Assembly: GCF_004375085.3 (NCBI RefSeq)
Contig: NZ_SNAQ03000016.1
Location: 1-64,000 of the forward strand
DNA: 64,000 bases
From: Lewinella sp. W8
GTDB taxonomy: Bacteria; Bacteroidota; Bacteroidia; Chitinophagales; Saprospiraceae
Direction: 5' to 3'
The notes under the pieces were generated by a model that was not told the DNA's origin, did no database searches, and saw only the letters and a program-made list of their open reading frames with translations. The position numbers and the translations under genes were made by a program. Shown here piece by piece: positions 54,398 through 63,221 of this stretch. Position 1 is the first letter of the stretch. Every line of letters starts with the position of its first letter.

Positions 54398-55432
54398 TTA
54401 TAGCAATACTTTACGCAGGGCTTTGATCTGTTCGTAGCTACCCACGGCGATAAAGCTCTCCCCCTGGCTAAGCGTGCTTTCTGGTGGTGGATTCACGACG
54501 TACCGCCCACCTTCTTTGCGGTGGCCGATGATGTTGACGCCGGTCTGTGCGCGAAGCCCCATGCGCTTGATGCTCTTGTTCTGCATCCCCCGCGGCAACT
54601 GATCGTACCGGATTTCTTCGAAGCCAATGTCGGAGGCCAGCTCATTAGTGATGAAACTGAAAAATTCGACGGCTCCGGGTTTTGAGATCAGGGTAGCCAT
54701 GTAGAAACCCCCGATTTGCTCGGGCATGATGACGTGACTGGCCCCCGCTTTGATCATCTTTCTCCGGCTCCGGGCCGTTTTTGACCGGCTCACAATCCGC
54801 AATTTGGGGTTGAGTTCCTTGGCCGAAAGCACGATGAAGAGGTTATCGCTATCGTCGTTGAGGGCCGTAATCAGGGCGTTGGCCCGATCAATACCGGCCG
54901 ACTTGAGTACTTCGTCATCGGTGGCGTCGCCGACGATGTAGAGCCCGTCGGGTTTTTCGTCGAGCAGGCCCTTCAATTTTTCTTCGCTTTCGTCGATGAG
55001 GACGAATTCCTGCCCGTGCTGCTGGAAATGACTGGCGATCTCCCGGCCGTATTTGCCGTAGCCGCAGATGATCGTGTGCCCGTCCATGCGGTCAATCCGG
55101 TCTTGCATTTGCTCAAGGAATAGTTTGTGAAAAAGATTGCCCTCGATGACGTAGTAAGAAAAGGCCGCCAGGGCGTAGGCCACGACCCCAAGGTTGACCA
55201 CAATGAGGCCGCTCACGAAGATTTTTCCCGCGGAGGAGAGCGGCTCGACTTCCGTAAAGCCCACCGTGGAAATGGTGATGATCGACATGTAGATCGCATC
55301 CACCCAGCCGTAATCCTCGATGAGCACCAGGCCGATGGCGCCCAGCAGGGTGGTGCCGATCACCAGCAGAATGGCATACCGAAGACTGAGGGCCGTACCC
55401 GCCGAAGAAAACCATCGGAGAAAGCGCTTCAT
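54398..55432 (-). CDS. Two-helix potassium channel with RCK (TrkA-N/C) domains
   Basis: 344 residues, MthK-like layout. Helix 1 (LSLRYAILLVIGTTLLGAIGLVL), pore loop with filter TISTVGFTEV, helix 2 (AGKIFVSGLIVVNLGVVAYALAAFSYYV), then RCK-N (HTIICGYGKYGREIASHFQQHGQEFVLIDE, about 115-235) and RCK-C (about 250-344). The filter reads TVGFTE instead of TVGYGD; the G-F variant is known in other channels, and E after T is unusual. The RCK domain probably senses Ca2+ or a nucleotide. The gene is between the ABC-F gene and the small two-helix protein in one run. Confidence 0.9.
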   Translation of the reverse strand: MKRFLRWFSSAGTALSLRYAILLVIGTTLLGAIGLVLIEDYGWVDAIYMSIITISTVGFTEVEPLSSAGKIFVSGLIVVNLGVVAYALAAFSYYVIEGNLFHKLFLEQMQDRIDRMDGHTIICGYGKYGREIASHFQQHGQEFVLIDESEEKLKGLLDEKPDGLYIVGDATDDEVLKSAGIDRANALITALNDDSDNLFIVLSAKELNPKLRIVSRSKTARSRRKMIKAGASHVIMPEQIGGFYMATLISKPGAVEFFSFITNELASDIGFEEIRYDQLPRGMQNKSIKRMGLRAQTGVNIIGHRKEGGRYVVNPPPESTLSQGESFIAVGSYEQIKALRKVLL

Positions 55433-55468
55433 GCCGGAAGATATTGACTTTTGTGTAGGAAGCCGGGA

Positions 55469-57349
55469 TTAATCTCCGACCAGCTCCATCCACTCCATTT
55501 CCTTTTCCTCAATCTGCTCGTTCACCTCGGCGAGGGCCTTGCCCAGTTCGGCGATCTTCTCCGGGTCGAGGGAGGCCGCGTCTTCGAAGGCCGCGCTGAT
55601 CTCGGCCTTCCTGGCTTCCAACTTGGAAATCTGATTTTCTACCCGCCGGATGGCCTTGCGCTGTTCCTGAGTGATGACCTGCTCTTTCTTTTCGGGGTTG
55701 GGCGTGGCCGCAGGTGCCGCAGCAGCGGGTGGGGCCGTGCTCTTGTCGCTTTCTTCTTGCTCGCGGTGGCGTGCGTATTCCCGGTATTCGGAATAGGTGC
55801 CGTTCCAGTCCTTCAGCTTACCGTCGCCCTCAAAGACGAAGAGGTGGTGGGCCAGTTTGTCCAGGAAGAAACGGTCGTGGCTCACGATCAAAACACAACC
55901 CGGGAAGTCCATCAGAAAGTCCTCCAGGACGTTGAGGGTCATGATGTCCAGGTCGTTGGTCGGCTCATCCAGAATGAGGAAGTTGGGGTTCTGCATCAGG
56001 ATGGTGAGCAGGTACAGACGGCGCTTTTCACCGCCGCTGAGTTGGCTGACGTAAACCTGCTGCTGCTTGCTGTTGAACATGAAGCGCTCCAAGAGTCCGC
56101 GGGCCGTAAGTTTCATGCCCTTCTCCATCGGGATGAACTCGGCAATTTCCCGGATGACCTCAATTACGCGCATGTCGTCCTTGAGGTTGATCCCGTCCTG
56201 GGTGTAGTAGCCAAAATGAGTGTTTACCCCGTGCACCACTTTGCCCGTATCGGGGGGTAACTCTTTGGTGAGCATGTGCAGCAGGGTCGACTTTCCCGCA
56301 CCGTTTTTCCCGACGATGCCGGCTCGTTCCCCCTTCTGGAATTTATGGCTGAAACCCTTCACCAGTACCTTGTCGCCGTAGGACTTGCTGATGTTGTGGG
56401 CCTCCAGGATTTTACTACCCAGTCGCTGACCCTTGATCTCGATGGTCAACTCTTCCTCCGCCCGGAAACTGCCCACCTTGTTCTTCAGGTCGTCAAAGGC
56501 CGAAAGCCGGCTTTTGGCTTTGGTGCCCCGGCCGCTGGGCATGCGGCGAACCCATTCGAGTTCCTTTTTCATCCGCTTCTTGTCCTTGGCCAGTTCGGCG
56601 CTTTCCGTTTCTTCCCGAATCGCCTTCTTCTCCAGAAACTGGGAGTAGTTGCCGGTGTAGTGGTAAATGTTCCCCCCATCCAGCTCGATGATGCGGTTAC
56701 AGACCCGCTCCAGAAAGTAGCGATCGTGGGTAACCATCAGCAGGGTCAGGTTGGGACTTTGGAGCCACTCTTCCAGCCACTCGATCATTTCCAGGTCGAG
56801 GTGGTTCGTGGGTTCGTCCATGATGATCAGGTCGGGCTCATCGATGATGAGCTTGGCCAGCGCCACGCGCTTGCGTTGTCCCCCGGATAGGGTATCGATC
56901 TTCTGGTGGACGTCGTCGATGTTCAGTTTACTGAGCACCTCCTTGATGCGGGCCTCAATGTCCCAGGCGCGCAGTCGGTCCATGCGGGTCAGGGCATCCT
57001 GCAGTTTGGCGGGCTCGTCGGTCCGGGAGAGGGCCTCCTCGTAGTCCCGCACGGCCCGAACCATATCGTTGTCACTGTCGAAGACCGCATCGAGTACGCT
57101 GGCGTTATCCCCGAAGTCGGGCTCCTGGGGCAGGTAGGCCATCCGGGCCTCCTTGTGCACGTACACGTTGCTGCCCACACCCTCCGGCAGATCAATGCCG
57201 GCGGCCACCCGCAGCAGAGTGGATTTTCCGGTGCCATTCTTGGCCACGAGGGCCACCTTGGTATTCTTGGCCACCTGCAGGTCCACCCGATCGAAGAGAA
57301 CCTTCTCTCCGTAAATTTTGGAAACCTGGGTAAGCTCTAAATAGACCAT
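55469..57349 (-). CDS. ABC-F family ATPase (Uup/EttA-like)
   Basis: 626 residues, two ABC domains without membrane parts. Walker A motifs AKNGTGKSTLLRVA and GKNGAGKSTLLHML, signatures LSGGQRKRVALAKL and LSGGEKRRLYLLTI, Walker B LIIMDEPTNHLD and LILDEPTNDLD. The linker between them is the ABC-F P-site arm, and the C-terminal ~80 residues are a coiled coil (KAIRRVENQISKLEARKAEIS). These features fit Uup rather than antibiotic-resistance ABC-F proteins. Likely acts on ribosomes or on branched DNA. Followed by the K+ channel gene after 36 bp. Confidence 0.92.
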   Translation of the reverse strand: MVYLELTQVSKIYGEKVLFDRVDLQVAKNTKVALVAKNGTGKSTLLRVAAGIDLPEGVGSNVYVHKEARMAYLPQEPDFGDNASVLDAVFDSDNDMVRAVRDYEEALSRTDEPAKLQDALTRMDRLRAWDIEARIKEVLSKLNIDDVHQKIDTLSGGQRKRVALAKLIIDEPDLIIMDEPTNHLDLEMIEWLEEWLQSPNLTLLMVTHDRYFLERVCNRIIELDGGNIYHYTGNYSQFLEKKAIREETESAELAKDKKRMKKELEWVRRMPSGRGTKAKSRLSAFDDLKNKVGSFRAEEELTIEIKGQRLGSKILEAHNISKSYGDKVLVKGFSHKFQKGERAGIVGKNGAGKSTLLHMLTKELPPDTGKVVHGVNTHFGYYTQDGINLKDDMRVIEVIREIAEFIPMEKGMKLTARGLLERFMFNSKQQQVYVSQLSGGEKRRLYLLTILMQNPNFLILDEPTNDLDIMTLNVLEDFLMDFPGCVLIVSHDRFFLDKLAHHLFVFEGDGKLKDWNGTYSEYREYARHREQEESDKSTAPPAAAAPAATPNPEKKEQVITQEQRKAIRRVENQISKLEARKAEISAAFEDAASLDPEKIAELGKALAEVNEQIEEKEMEWMELVGD

Positions 57350-57448
57350 GTATTGCGGTGGGGGTTACGTCAAGTGCCGGCGAAGATACGATCAATAAAT
57401 CGACCGCTAAGGAGCCGAAATTGTTCGGGTTAATCGGGGAGATAACCT

Positions 57449-57473
57449 GGTGTTGCTTTTCGCCGAAAAGCAA
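57449..57473 (+). repeat. GGTG-headed REP-like hairpin, copy 4
   Basis: GGTG, then TTGCTTTTC-GCC-GAAAAGCAA, a perfect 9-bp stem, then CTC. In direct orientation to copy 5, with the macrodomain gene between. Confidence 0.75.
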
Positions 57474-57485
57474 CTCATCTTTGGA

Positions 57486-57941
57486 TTAGCCGGTGAATTC
57501 GACGAAGGTGTGATCTTCCCCCAACAGTTCTTCCTCAATGATGCCTTCGATGATTGCCCAGTCCCCGCCCGCCAATCCTGCCCCGATGGCCGGGTAGCCA
57601 ATCCGTAGACCTGAAAACGATTCCTTTATCGCGCGGAATGCCAGACGGAGTGCTTGGTAATCGACTTTCTTCCCCTGACCCCGCCAGTGGAATTGTGTGT
57701 AGGCGTTGACTACGGTAATTACTCGATCTCCTTGATTGATTTGTGCGGAACTGAAAGTCCCAAGTTTGGAGCGATCACCTTTTTCGGTCGCCAAGTCGGC
57801 GTAGTAGGCATCCGGAAATACCGCTTTAATCCCTTTTGCGATACCCGCTCCCATGGTGCAGAAACAGTTGCAGCCGTGTACTATTACGTCAAATTTCCCT
57901 TCAAGCGCAAGTTTGATCAAATCTCCCTGGATGATTTTCAT
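57486..57941 (-). CDS. Macrodomain protein, ADP-ribose-processing type
   Basis: 151-residue stand-alone macrodomain. MKIIQGDLIKLALEGKFDVIVHGCNCFCTMGAGIAKGI is the ADP-ribose pocket with the GCNC-x-x-xMGAGIA loop of the Poa1p/ALC1 group, and IGYPAIGAGLAGGDWAII is the second phosphate loop. It probably hydrolyses ADP-ribose 1-phosphate or a related ADP-ribosyl product. ATG 57941 is chosen as it starts the fold; the frame upstream to 58115 is without similarity. It lies on the opposite strand to sdhC and is bracketed by direct REP-like copies (57449, 57978). No ADP-ribosyltransferase toxin (DarT-like) is adjacent. Confidence 0.9.
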   Translation of the reverse strand: MKIIQGDLIKLALEGKFDVIVHGCNCFCTMGAGIAKGIKAVFPDAYYADLATEKGDRSKLGTFSSAQINQGDRVITVVNAYTQFHWRGQGKKVDYQALRLAFRAIKESFSGLRIGYPAIGAGLAGGDWAIIEGIIEEELLGEDHTFVEFTG

Positions 57942-57977
57942 GGCGTGGTTAAATTTTAGGAGGGAAGCTAAGTAACT

Positions 57978-58002
57978 GGTGTTGCTTTTCATCGAGAAGC
58001 AA
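57978..58002 (+). repeat. GGTG-headed REP-like hairpin, copy 5
   Basis: GGTG, then TTGCTTTTC-ATC-GAGAAGCAA (one G-U pair), then CTCG. Direct repeat of copy 4. Confidence 0.72.
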
Positions 58003-58244
58003 CTCGACCATTGTTGCTCTGGGGCGAGGACGCGGGTGCCGTGCCGTTGGGTGTGGCACGATTTACCGGCATTGCTCGGAGATGCTATCACACGGTACCT
58101 GCGCTGCGTCGCCACATGAAATAATCGTCGTGGCCGTTGACAAATATCATTTCCGACGTTGGTAGATGTCCGCTATATCCTCCAAGGGTGGGCCTACTTT
58201 CGGGACGGTTAATCACCACACACTCCGCGTTTAGAAATTCCCAT

Positions 58245-58904
58245 ATGAGCCTTTTTTTACGGAAGTGGATGGTGGCCCTGACGGGGCTGTTCCTCTGCAT
58301 TTTTCTCGTCGTTCACCTTTCGGCGAACTGTATTCTCCTGTTGCCCGAAGCGGTGGCCCGGGGGATGTATAATGCCTACTCCACGCTGCTGCGCGAAAGC
58401 CCCCTGATCAAGGTGGTCGCTTATGCGCTGTACCTCTCCATCATCCTGCACGTCGTCTTCGCGCTGCTGGTAACGATTCGGAACCGACGGGCAAAACCAA
58501 CGCCATACGCCGTCAACCATCACGGGGAAAACAGTCAATGGGCCGCTCAGAATATGGGGCTGATCGGCATTTTCATTCTGGTCTTTATCGTCGTGCATCT
58601 GGCAAATTTTTGGGCTCGCATCAAGCTTGGCATGGGCGAAGGCGTCGGCCTGGACGCCCAGGGATACGTGGACGTGTACGCGGTGACCAGCAGCCTCTTC
58701 CACAACCCTTACTACGTGGCATTTTATTCCCTGCTGATGATCCCCCTGGGATTCCACCTGCACCACGGATTAAAAAGCTCGCTGAAAACCCTGGGCTTTT
58801 ACCACCGGTCCGGTCTCCGGGTGCTGGCCAGGGTATCGTTGTTTTACGCCCTGATCATGTCCGTTGGTTTTGGGGTCATCCCCATCATTGTATATTTCAA
58901 ATAG
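58245..58904 (+). CDS. sdhC: Succinate dehydrogenase cytochrome b subunit
   Basis: Membrane anchor of succinate dehydrogenase/fumarate reductase, carrying heme b and the quinone site. 219 residues with five hydrophobic helices, the single-subunit (type B, no SdhD) form usual in Bacteroidota. Conserved His residues that would bind the two hemes are in [27 protein letters not shown] and [11 protein letters not shown] 58245 gives the normal N-terminus [16 protein letters not shown]. sdhA starts 7 nt after its stop codon. Confidence 0.93.
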   Translation: MSLFLRKWMVALTGLFLCIFLVVHLSANCILLLPEAVARGMYNAYSTLLRESPLIKVVAYALYLSIILHVVFALLVTIRNRRAKPTPYAVNHHGENSQWAAQNMGLIGIFILVFIVVHLANFWARIKLGMGEGVGLDAQGYVDVYAVTSSLFHNPYYVAFYSLLMIPLGFHLHHGLKSSLKTLGFYHRSGLRVLARVSLFYALIMSVGFGVIPIIVYFK

Positions 58905-58911
58905 CTGGCCC

Positions 58912-60825
58912 GTGAAGAAGTTAAATGCAAAAATTCCGGAGGGAAAACTGGAAGAAAAATGGCGGAATTACCAGCTGCGAAGTAAGCTGATCAATCCGGC
59001 CAACAAGAAGAAGCTGAACGTGATCGTGGTGGGCTCCGGCCTGTCGGGAGCCGGCGCGGCGGCTACGCTGGCGGAGCTGGGTTACGACGTGCAGTGCTTC
59101 TGCTATCAGGATTCGGCCCGCCGGGCACACTCGGTCGCCGCCCAGGGCGGCATCAATGCGGCGAAGAACTATCAGCACGATGGCGACAGCGTCTGGCGGA
59201 TGTTCTACGATACCCTGAAGGGAGGTGACTTTCGTTCGCGGGAAGCGAATACCTACCGCCTGGCGGAGTTGTCGGCCCCCCTGATTGATCACTTTACCCA
59301 GCAGGGGGTGCCCTTCGCCCGGGAATACGGTGGGGTGCTCGTTAACCGTAGTTTTGGCGGGGTGCAGGTGCAGCGGACCTTCTACGCCCGCGGACAGACG
59401 GGGCAGCAGTTGCTGCTGGCGGCCTACGCCCAACTCTACAAAATGATTCGGGCGGAGAAGGTGACCATGCACACCCGCACCGAAATGCTGGACCTGGTAC
59501 TGGTGGACGGAAAGGCCCGGGGCATCATCGCCCGGAACCTCGTAACGGGAGAAATCCAGCGATACGCGGCGGATGCAGTGGTGCTGGCCACGGGAGGCTA
59601 CTCGCGGGTGTTCCGGCTCTCCACCCTGGCCATCGGCTGTAATGGTTCGGCCATCTGGAAGGCCCATAAACGCGGCGCCCTGTTTGCCGCACCGAGCTTC
59701 ACCCAGATTCACCCCACTGCTTTGCCACAGTCCAGCGAGGCCCAGTCGAAGCTTACCCTGATGTCGGAATCCCTGCGCAATGACGGTCGCATCTGGGTGC
59801 CCAAGCGGAAAGACGATCCGCGGCGGGCCAACGACATTCCCGAGGACGAACGGGATTACTACCTGGAGCGCCGCTATCCCAGCTTCGGCAATCTGGCTCC
59901 GCGAGACATCGCCTCCCGCGCCGCCAAGGAGCGCATCGATGCCGGACATGGCGTCGGGCGGCTGAAGAATGCCGTTTATCTGGATTTCCGTCACGCCATT
60001 GAACGGTTCGGCCTGGACACCATCCGGGACCGGTACGGTAACCTCTTCACGATGTACCGGAAAATTACCGGAGTGGACGCCTACCGGGAACCCATGCAAA
60101 TTTCTCCGGCGGCCCACTTTTCGATGGGTGGCCTGTGGGTGGATTACGAGTTGATGACCACCATCCCCGGCCTGTACGCGATCGGGGAGTGTAACTTTTC
60201 CGATCACGGTGCCAATCGCCTCGGCGCAAATTCTCTCCTGCAGGCCAGCGTGGATGGCTATTTTATCCTTCCGAATACGATCAATAACTACCTGGCGGCG
60301 GAACTGGGAGCAGAGCAGATCACTACCGATCACCCGGCCTTTGCGGAAGTGGAGGAAGAGGTACGGGCGCACATCAACCGAATCCTCAACGTCAATGGCC
60401 ACAAGACCGTCGATCATTTTCACCGGGAACTGGGGAAAGTGATGTGGCGGGAATGTGCCATGAGCCGTACCCGCCTGGGATTGGAACGGGCCATCCGGCA
60501 GATTGAATCCATCCGGGAAGATTTCTGGTCATCGGTGAAGGTGACGGGTACCGGAGAGGAACTTAATCCGGAGCTGGAAAAGGCGCTGCGTCTGGCGAAT
60601 TTTCTGGAGCTCGGGCTGCTCATGTGCACGGACGCGCTGCAGCGGGAAGAGTCTTGCGGGGCGCACTTCCGGGAGGAGTACCAGACGGAGGAGGGCGAAG
60701 CCCTCCGGGTTGATGAGGATTACGGATACGTTTCCGCCTGGGAATATGCGGACGGGACGTTCAAATTACACCGGGAGGAGTTGCACTTTGAATTCGTGCA
60801 GCCGACGGTGAGGAGCTATAAATAA
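58912..60825 (+). CDS. sdhA: Succinate dehydrogenase flavoprotein subunit
   Basis: Catalytic subunit with covalent FAD that oxidises succinate to fumarate. 637 residues. [22 protein letters not shown] near residue 40 is the FAD motif, [19 protein letters not shown] contains the His/Ala-Gly loop for covalent [19 protein letters not shown] and QIHPTAL belong to the dicarboxylate site, and [14 protein letters not shown] is the C-terminal FAD contact. Start is GTG 58912, giving [16 protein letters not shown], normal for Bacteroidota SdhA. Sits between sdhC and sdhB with gaps of 7 and 6 bp. Confidence 0.96.
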   Translation: MKKLNAKIPEGKLEEKWRNYQLRSKLINPANKKKLNVIVVGSGLSGAGAAATLAELGYDVQCFCYQDSARRAHSVAAQGGINAAKNYQHDGDSVWRMFYDTLKGGDFRSREANTYRLAELSAPLIDHFTQQGVPFAREYGGVLVNRSFGGVQVQRTFYARGQTGQQLLLAAYAQLYKMIRAEKVTMHTRTEMLDLVLVDGKARGIIARNLVTGEIQRYAADAVVLATGGYSRVFRLSTLAIGCNGSAIWKAHKRGALFAAPSFTQIHPTALPQSSEAQSKLTLMSESLRNDGRIWVPKRKDDPRRANDIPEDERDYYLERRYPSFGNLAPRDIASRAAKERIDAGHGVGRLKNAVYLDFRHAIERFGLDTIRDRYGNLFTMYRKITGVDAYREPMQISPAAHFSMGGLWVDYELMTTIPGLYAIGECNFSDHGANRLGANSLLQASVDGYFILPNTINNYLAAELGAEQITTDHPAFAEVEEEVRAHINRILNVNGHKTVDHFHRELGKVMWRECAMSRTRLGLERAIRQIESIREDFWSSVKVTGTGEELNPELEKALRLANFLELGLLMCTDALQREESCGAHFREEYQTEEGEALRVDEDYGYVSAWEYADGTFKLHREELHFEFVQPTVRSYK

Positions 60826-60831
60826 TTTACG

Positions 60832-61575
60832 ATGAGAGTAAGGTTTCGCATTTGGCGGCAAGATAACGCGCGGGTAAAGGGCGGCTTTAGGGATTATGAG
60901 GTGGACGGACTGAATGAGGATATGTCCTTGCTGGAAGCCCTCGACCACCTGAACGAGCAGCTCGTGCTACGCGACGAAAAGGTGGTGGCCTTCGAATACG
61001 ATTGCCGGGAGGGGATTTGCGGGCAGTGCGGGGTGTTCGTCAACGGGCGGGCCCACGGCCCGCACGCAAACATGACCACCTGCCAGCTGCACCTGCGCAG
61101 TTTTGCCGACGGAGATACCATCACCATCGAACCCTGGCGGGCGGCGGCTTTTCCGGTGATTAAGGACCTCATCGTAGACCGTTCGGCTTTCGATCGGATC
61201 ATCAGACAGGGGGGATACATCAGCGCCAAGACGGGCACGGCCCCGGAGGCTAACGCCATCCCGGTGGGGAAAGAGGTGGCGGATCGTGCGATGGACGCGG
61301 CGGCCTGCATCGGGTGTGGTGCCTGCGTGGCGACCTGTAAAAACTCTTCGGCGGCCCTCTTTACCGCCGCCAAAATCAATCACCTGAACACCCTGCCGCA
61401 GGGTAAGCCCGAGCAACACCGCCGGGTCAGCGATATGGTGCAGCAGATGGAGGAGGAGGGGTTCGGACACTGTTCCTTTACCGGGGCCTGTGAAGTGGAA
61501 TGCCCCGAGGGCATTTCCGTGGCGAATATCGCCGAGATGAACGCGCGTTACCTGAAGGCAAAGTTATTCGGCTGA
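60832..61575 (+). CDS. sdhB: Succinate dehydrogenase iron-sulfur subunit
   Basis: Electron-transfer subunit linking SdhA to the cytochrome. 247 residues. The N-terminal ferredoxin-like [2Fe-2S] site is [15 protein letters not shown] (with the fourth Cys in MTTCQL), the C-terminal sites are [11 protein letters not shown] ([4Fe-4S]) and [11 protein letters not shown] ([3Fe-4S]). Start ATG 60832. Last gene of sdhCAB; the pirin gene converges on it after 45 bp. Confidence 0.95.
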   Translation: MRVRFRIWRQDNARVKGGFRDYEVDGLNEDMSLLEALDHLNEQLVLRDEKVVAFEYDCREGICGQCGVFVNGRAHGPHANMTTCQLHLRSFADGDTITIEPWRAAAFPVIKDLIVDRSAFDRIIRQGGYISAKTGTAPEANAIPVGKEVADRAMDAAACIGCGACVATCKNSSAALFTAAKINHLNTLPQGKPEQHRRVSDMVQQMEEEGFGHCSFTGACEVECPEGISVANIAEMNARYLKAKLFG

Positions 61576-61619
61576 TCGCCTGGCCCAAAGGACCATTCAT
61601 TGCACCTGCGGTTATCGCC

Positions 61620-62495
61620 CTAAAATCGATCCGGAATGGGAATGTAGGTGTCATCCCCGGCAACTACGGGGAATTCACGGTTTTTCCAGTCCTCCTTGGC
61701 TTCCCGTAATCGCTCCTTACTGTGGGAAACGAAATTCCAGAGAAGATACCTTTCTTCGGGTAGCGGGGCACCGCCGAAGAGCAATACCCGCGCCCCGGCT
61801 TCCAGGGTGATTTCGCACTGTTCGTCCGTTTTGCTGATGAGCATCTGTCCGGCTTCCACCCGCATGTCTTCCTCCTCGATGGCTCCCTCCACGATTACGA
61901 AAGCGACCTCGCCCTGAAGTTGGTTCCGCAGGTTAAGCGTGCTCTTTTCCCGAGCGTGGATGTCGACCATGAAGAGGGGCGAAAATCCCTGCAGGGGAGC
62001 AGACTTTCCGAAGGCATTCCCGGCCACGAGCTTCAACGTCAGGCTGTCCTGCATCCAGGTGGGAATGTCGGCGGCGGGATGGTATTCGAACTGCGGCTCC
62101 ATCTCCTCCATTTCCCGGGGTAGGGCCACCCAAACCTGGTAGCCGTGCATTTTCATGGATTCCTTCCGGCGCTCGGCCGGAGTGCGCTCGGTGTGGGTTA
62201 CCCCGTGTCCGGCGGTCATGAAGCCAACGTCTCCGGGATGAATGATTTGCCGGGAACCGATGCTGTCCTTATGCTCAATCTCGCCGTGGAAAAGGTAGGT
62301 CAGGGTGCTTAGTCCGATGTGGGGGTGCTGGTCCACGTCAAAGTAGTTGCCCGGACTGAGCGTGGAGGGGCCCATGTGGTCGATGAAGGTGAAGGGCCCC
62401 ACCTGCCGCTTTTTGCGGAAGGGGAGCAGGCGGCCCACCATAAAATTGCCGAGGTCCGCCTTGCGTTCGTTGACGAGTAATTTGTTGTTGGCCAT
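61620..62495 (-). CDS. Pirin family protein
   Basis: 291-residue bicupin protein. FIDHMGPSTLSPGNYFDVDQHPHIGLSTLTYLFHGEIEHKDSIG (about 38-82) is the pirin N-terminal cupin with the metal-binding His and Glu residues; GHGVTHTERTP continues it. The C-terminal cupin (about 185-291) is degenerate. Pirins can be quercetin 2,3-dioxygenases or act as redox-sensitive regulators; which applies here is not known. A perfect -7 box lies at 62529. Confidence 0.92.
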   Translation of the reverse strand: MANNKLLVNERKADLGNFMVGRLLPFRKKRQVGPFTFIDHMGPSTLSPGNYFDVDQHPHIGLSTLTYLFHGEIEHKDSIGSRQIIHPGDVGFMTAGHGVTHTERTPAERRKESMKMHGYQVWVALPREMEEMEPQFEYHPAADIPTWMQDSLTLKLVAGNAFGKSAPLQGFSPLFMVDIHAREKSTLNLRNQLQGEVAFVIVEGAIEEEDMRVEAGQMLISKTDEQCEITLEAGARVLLFGGAPLPEERYLLWNFVSHSKERLREAKEDWKNREFPVVAGDDTYIPIPDRF

Positions 62496-62528
62496 GGAAG
62501 GAGGTTAAGGGGTTTACACTGAGGACAC

Positions 62529-62536
62529 CAAAGTTA
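62529..62536 (-). promoter_or_regulatory. Predicted pirin -7 box
   Basis: TAACTTTG on the minus strand, perfect TAnnTTTG, 33 nt before the ATG. Confidence 0.55.
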
Positions 62537-62643
62537 GGTTTTGGTTGATGCCCACGGCGCACCTGTTCTGTGGAAGTGGCCTTGCCATTTGGAACGAAGA
62601 GGTTGCCGTGAAGGGGCCGGGGCTGGATTCAAGGTCATGTTCC

Positions 62644-63066
62644 TCACTTTCCCAGTTTTGGCAGGTGTTTGATCCGGTGATAGCTTAACGCCATGGCGAT
62701 GCATTCCCGGAGGGGAGCTTCCGGCGGAGCCTCGTCAAGGCGGAAATGCAGGGCCCGGTTCCCCTCGTAGGTAAAGGTGTCTCCGTAAATTTCCCGGAAG
62801 GTGGGGACCAGTTGACTGGTGCACTTAAAGTACATGGCGTACCGATCGGGATATTTGGGCTTCCAGTCGATACGGAGCGTACTCCCTTTTTTTACCAGAT
62901 AGCTGGGCTCTCCCCATTTCAGGCATTCCTCCATCTCCACGATGTGCTTCAGCTCATCAGCTACCTCAACGATCAATTTGCGTAGGGCCAATAATTTCTG
63001 TCGTGCTTCTTCCGGATAGGCGGCAAATTTGGCGGCTACGTCAGGGTGTTGGTGGACGGTAAGCAT
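62644..63066 (-). CDS. DUF1801 domain protein
   Basis: 140-residue cytoplasmic protein of the DUF1801 (YdhG-like) fold. The order AYPEEARQKLLALRKLIVE ... MEECLKWGEPSYLVKKGSTLRIDWKPKYPDRYAMYFKCTSQL ... NRALHFRLDEAPPEAPLRECIAMALSYH is typical. ATG 63066 is preferred; the upstream frame (to 63159) has no similarity. Function of the family is not known. It ends 148 bp before the pirin gene and is transcribed in the same direction. Confidence 0.85.
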   Translation of the reverse strand: MLTVHQHPDVAAKFAAYPEEARQKLLALRKLIVEVADELKHIVEMEECLKWGEPSYLVKKGSTLRIDWKPKYPDRYAMYFKCTSQLVPTFREIYGDTFTYEGNRALHFRLDEAPPEAPLRECIAMALSYHRIKHLPKLGK

Positions 63067-63163
63067 GCTTAAATGGTGGATTTGGTGTGCTAAATGGTAC
63101 CTAAAGGGGGCGAGTGTATTTTCAAAATGTTCTGAACGGCTCGGCTCAACTCCCGACAATGCC

Positions 63164-63171
63164 TATCTTTT
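63164..63171 (+). promoter_or_regulatory. Possible -7 box of the right-edge gene
   Basis: TATCTTTT, one base from TAnnTTTG, about 50 nt before ATG 63222. Confidence 0.35.
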
Positions 63172-63221
63172 ACCCGGCTTTAGGGCCACTGGGTACTGAA
63201 AAGGATTTTATTACACGGCAG

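Noticed and set aside
57486-58115. Macrodomain gene as antitoxin of a DarTG toxin-antitoxin pair
   Set aside because: No DarT-like ADP-ribosyltransferase gene on either side; neighbours are an ABC-F ATPase and sdhC.
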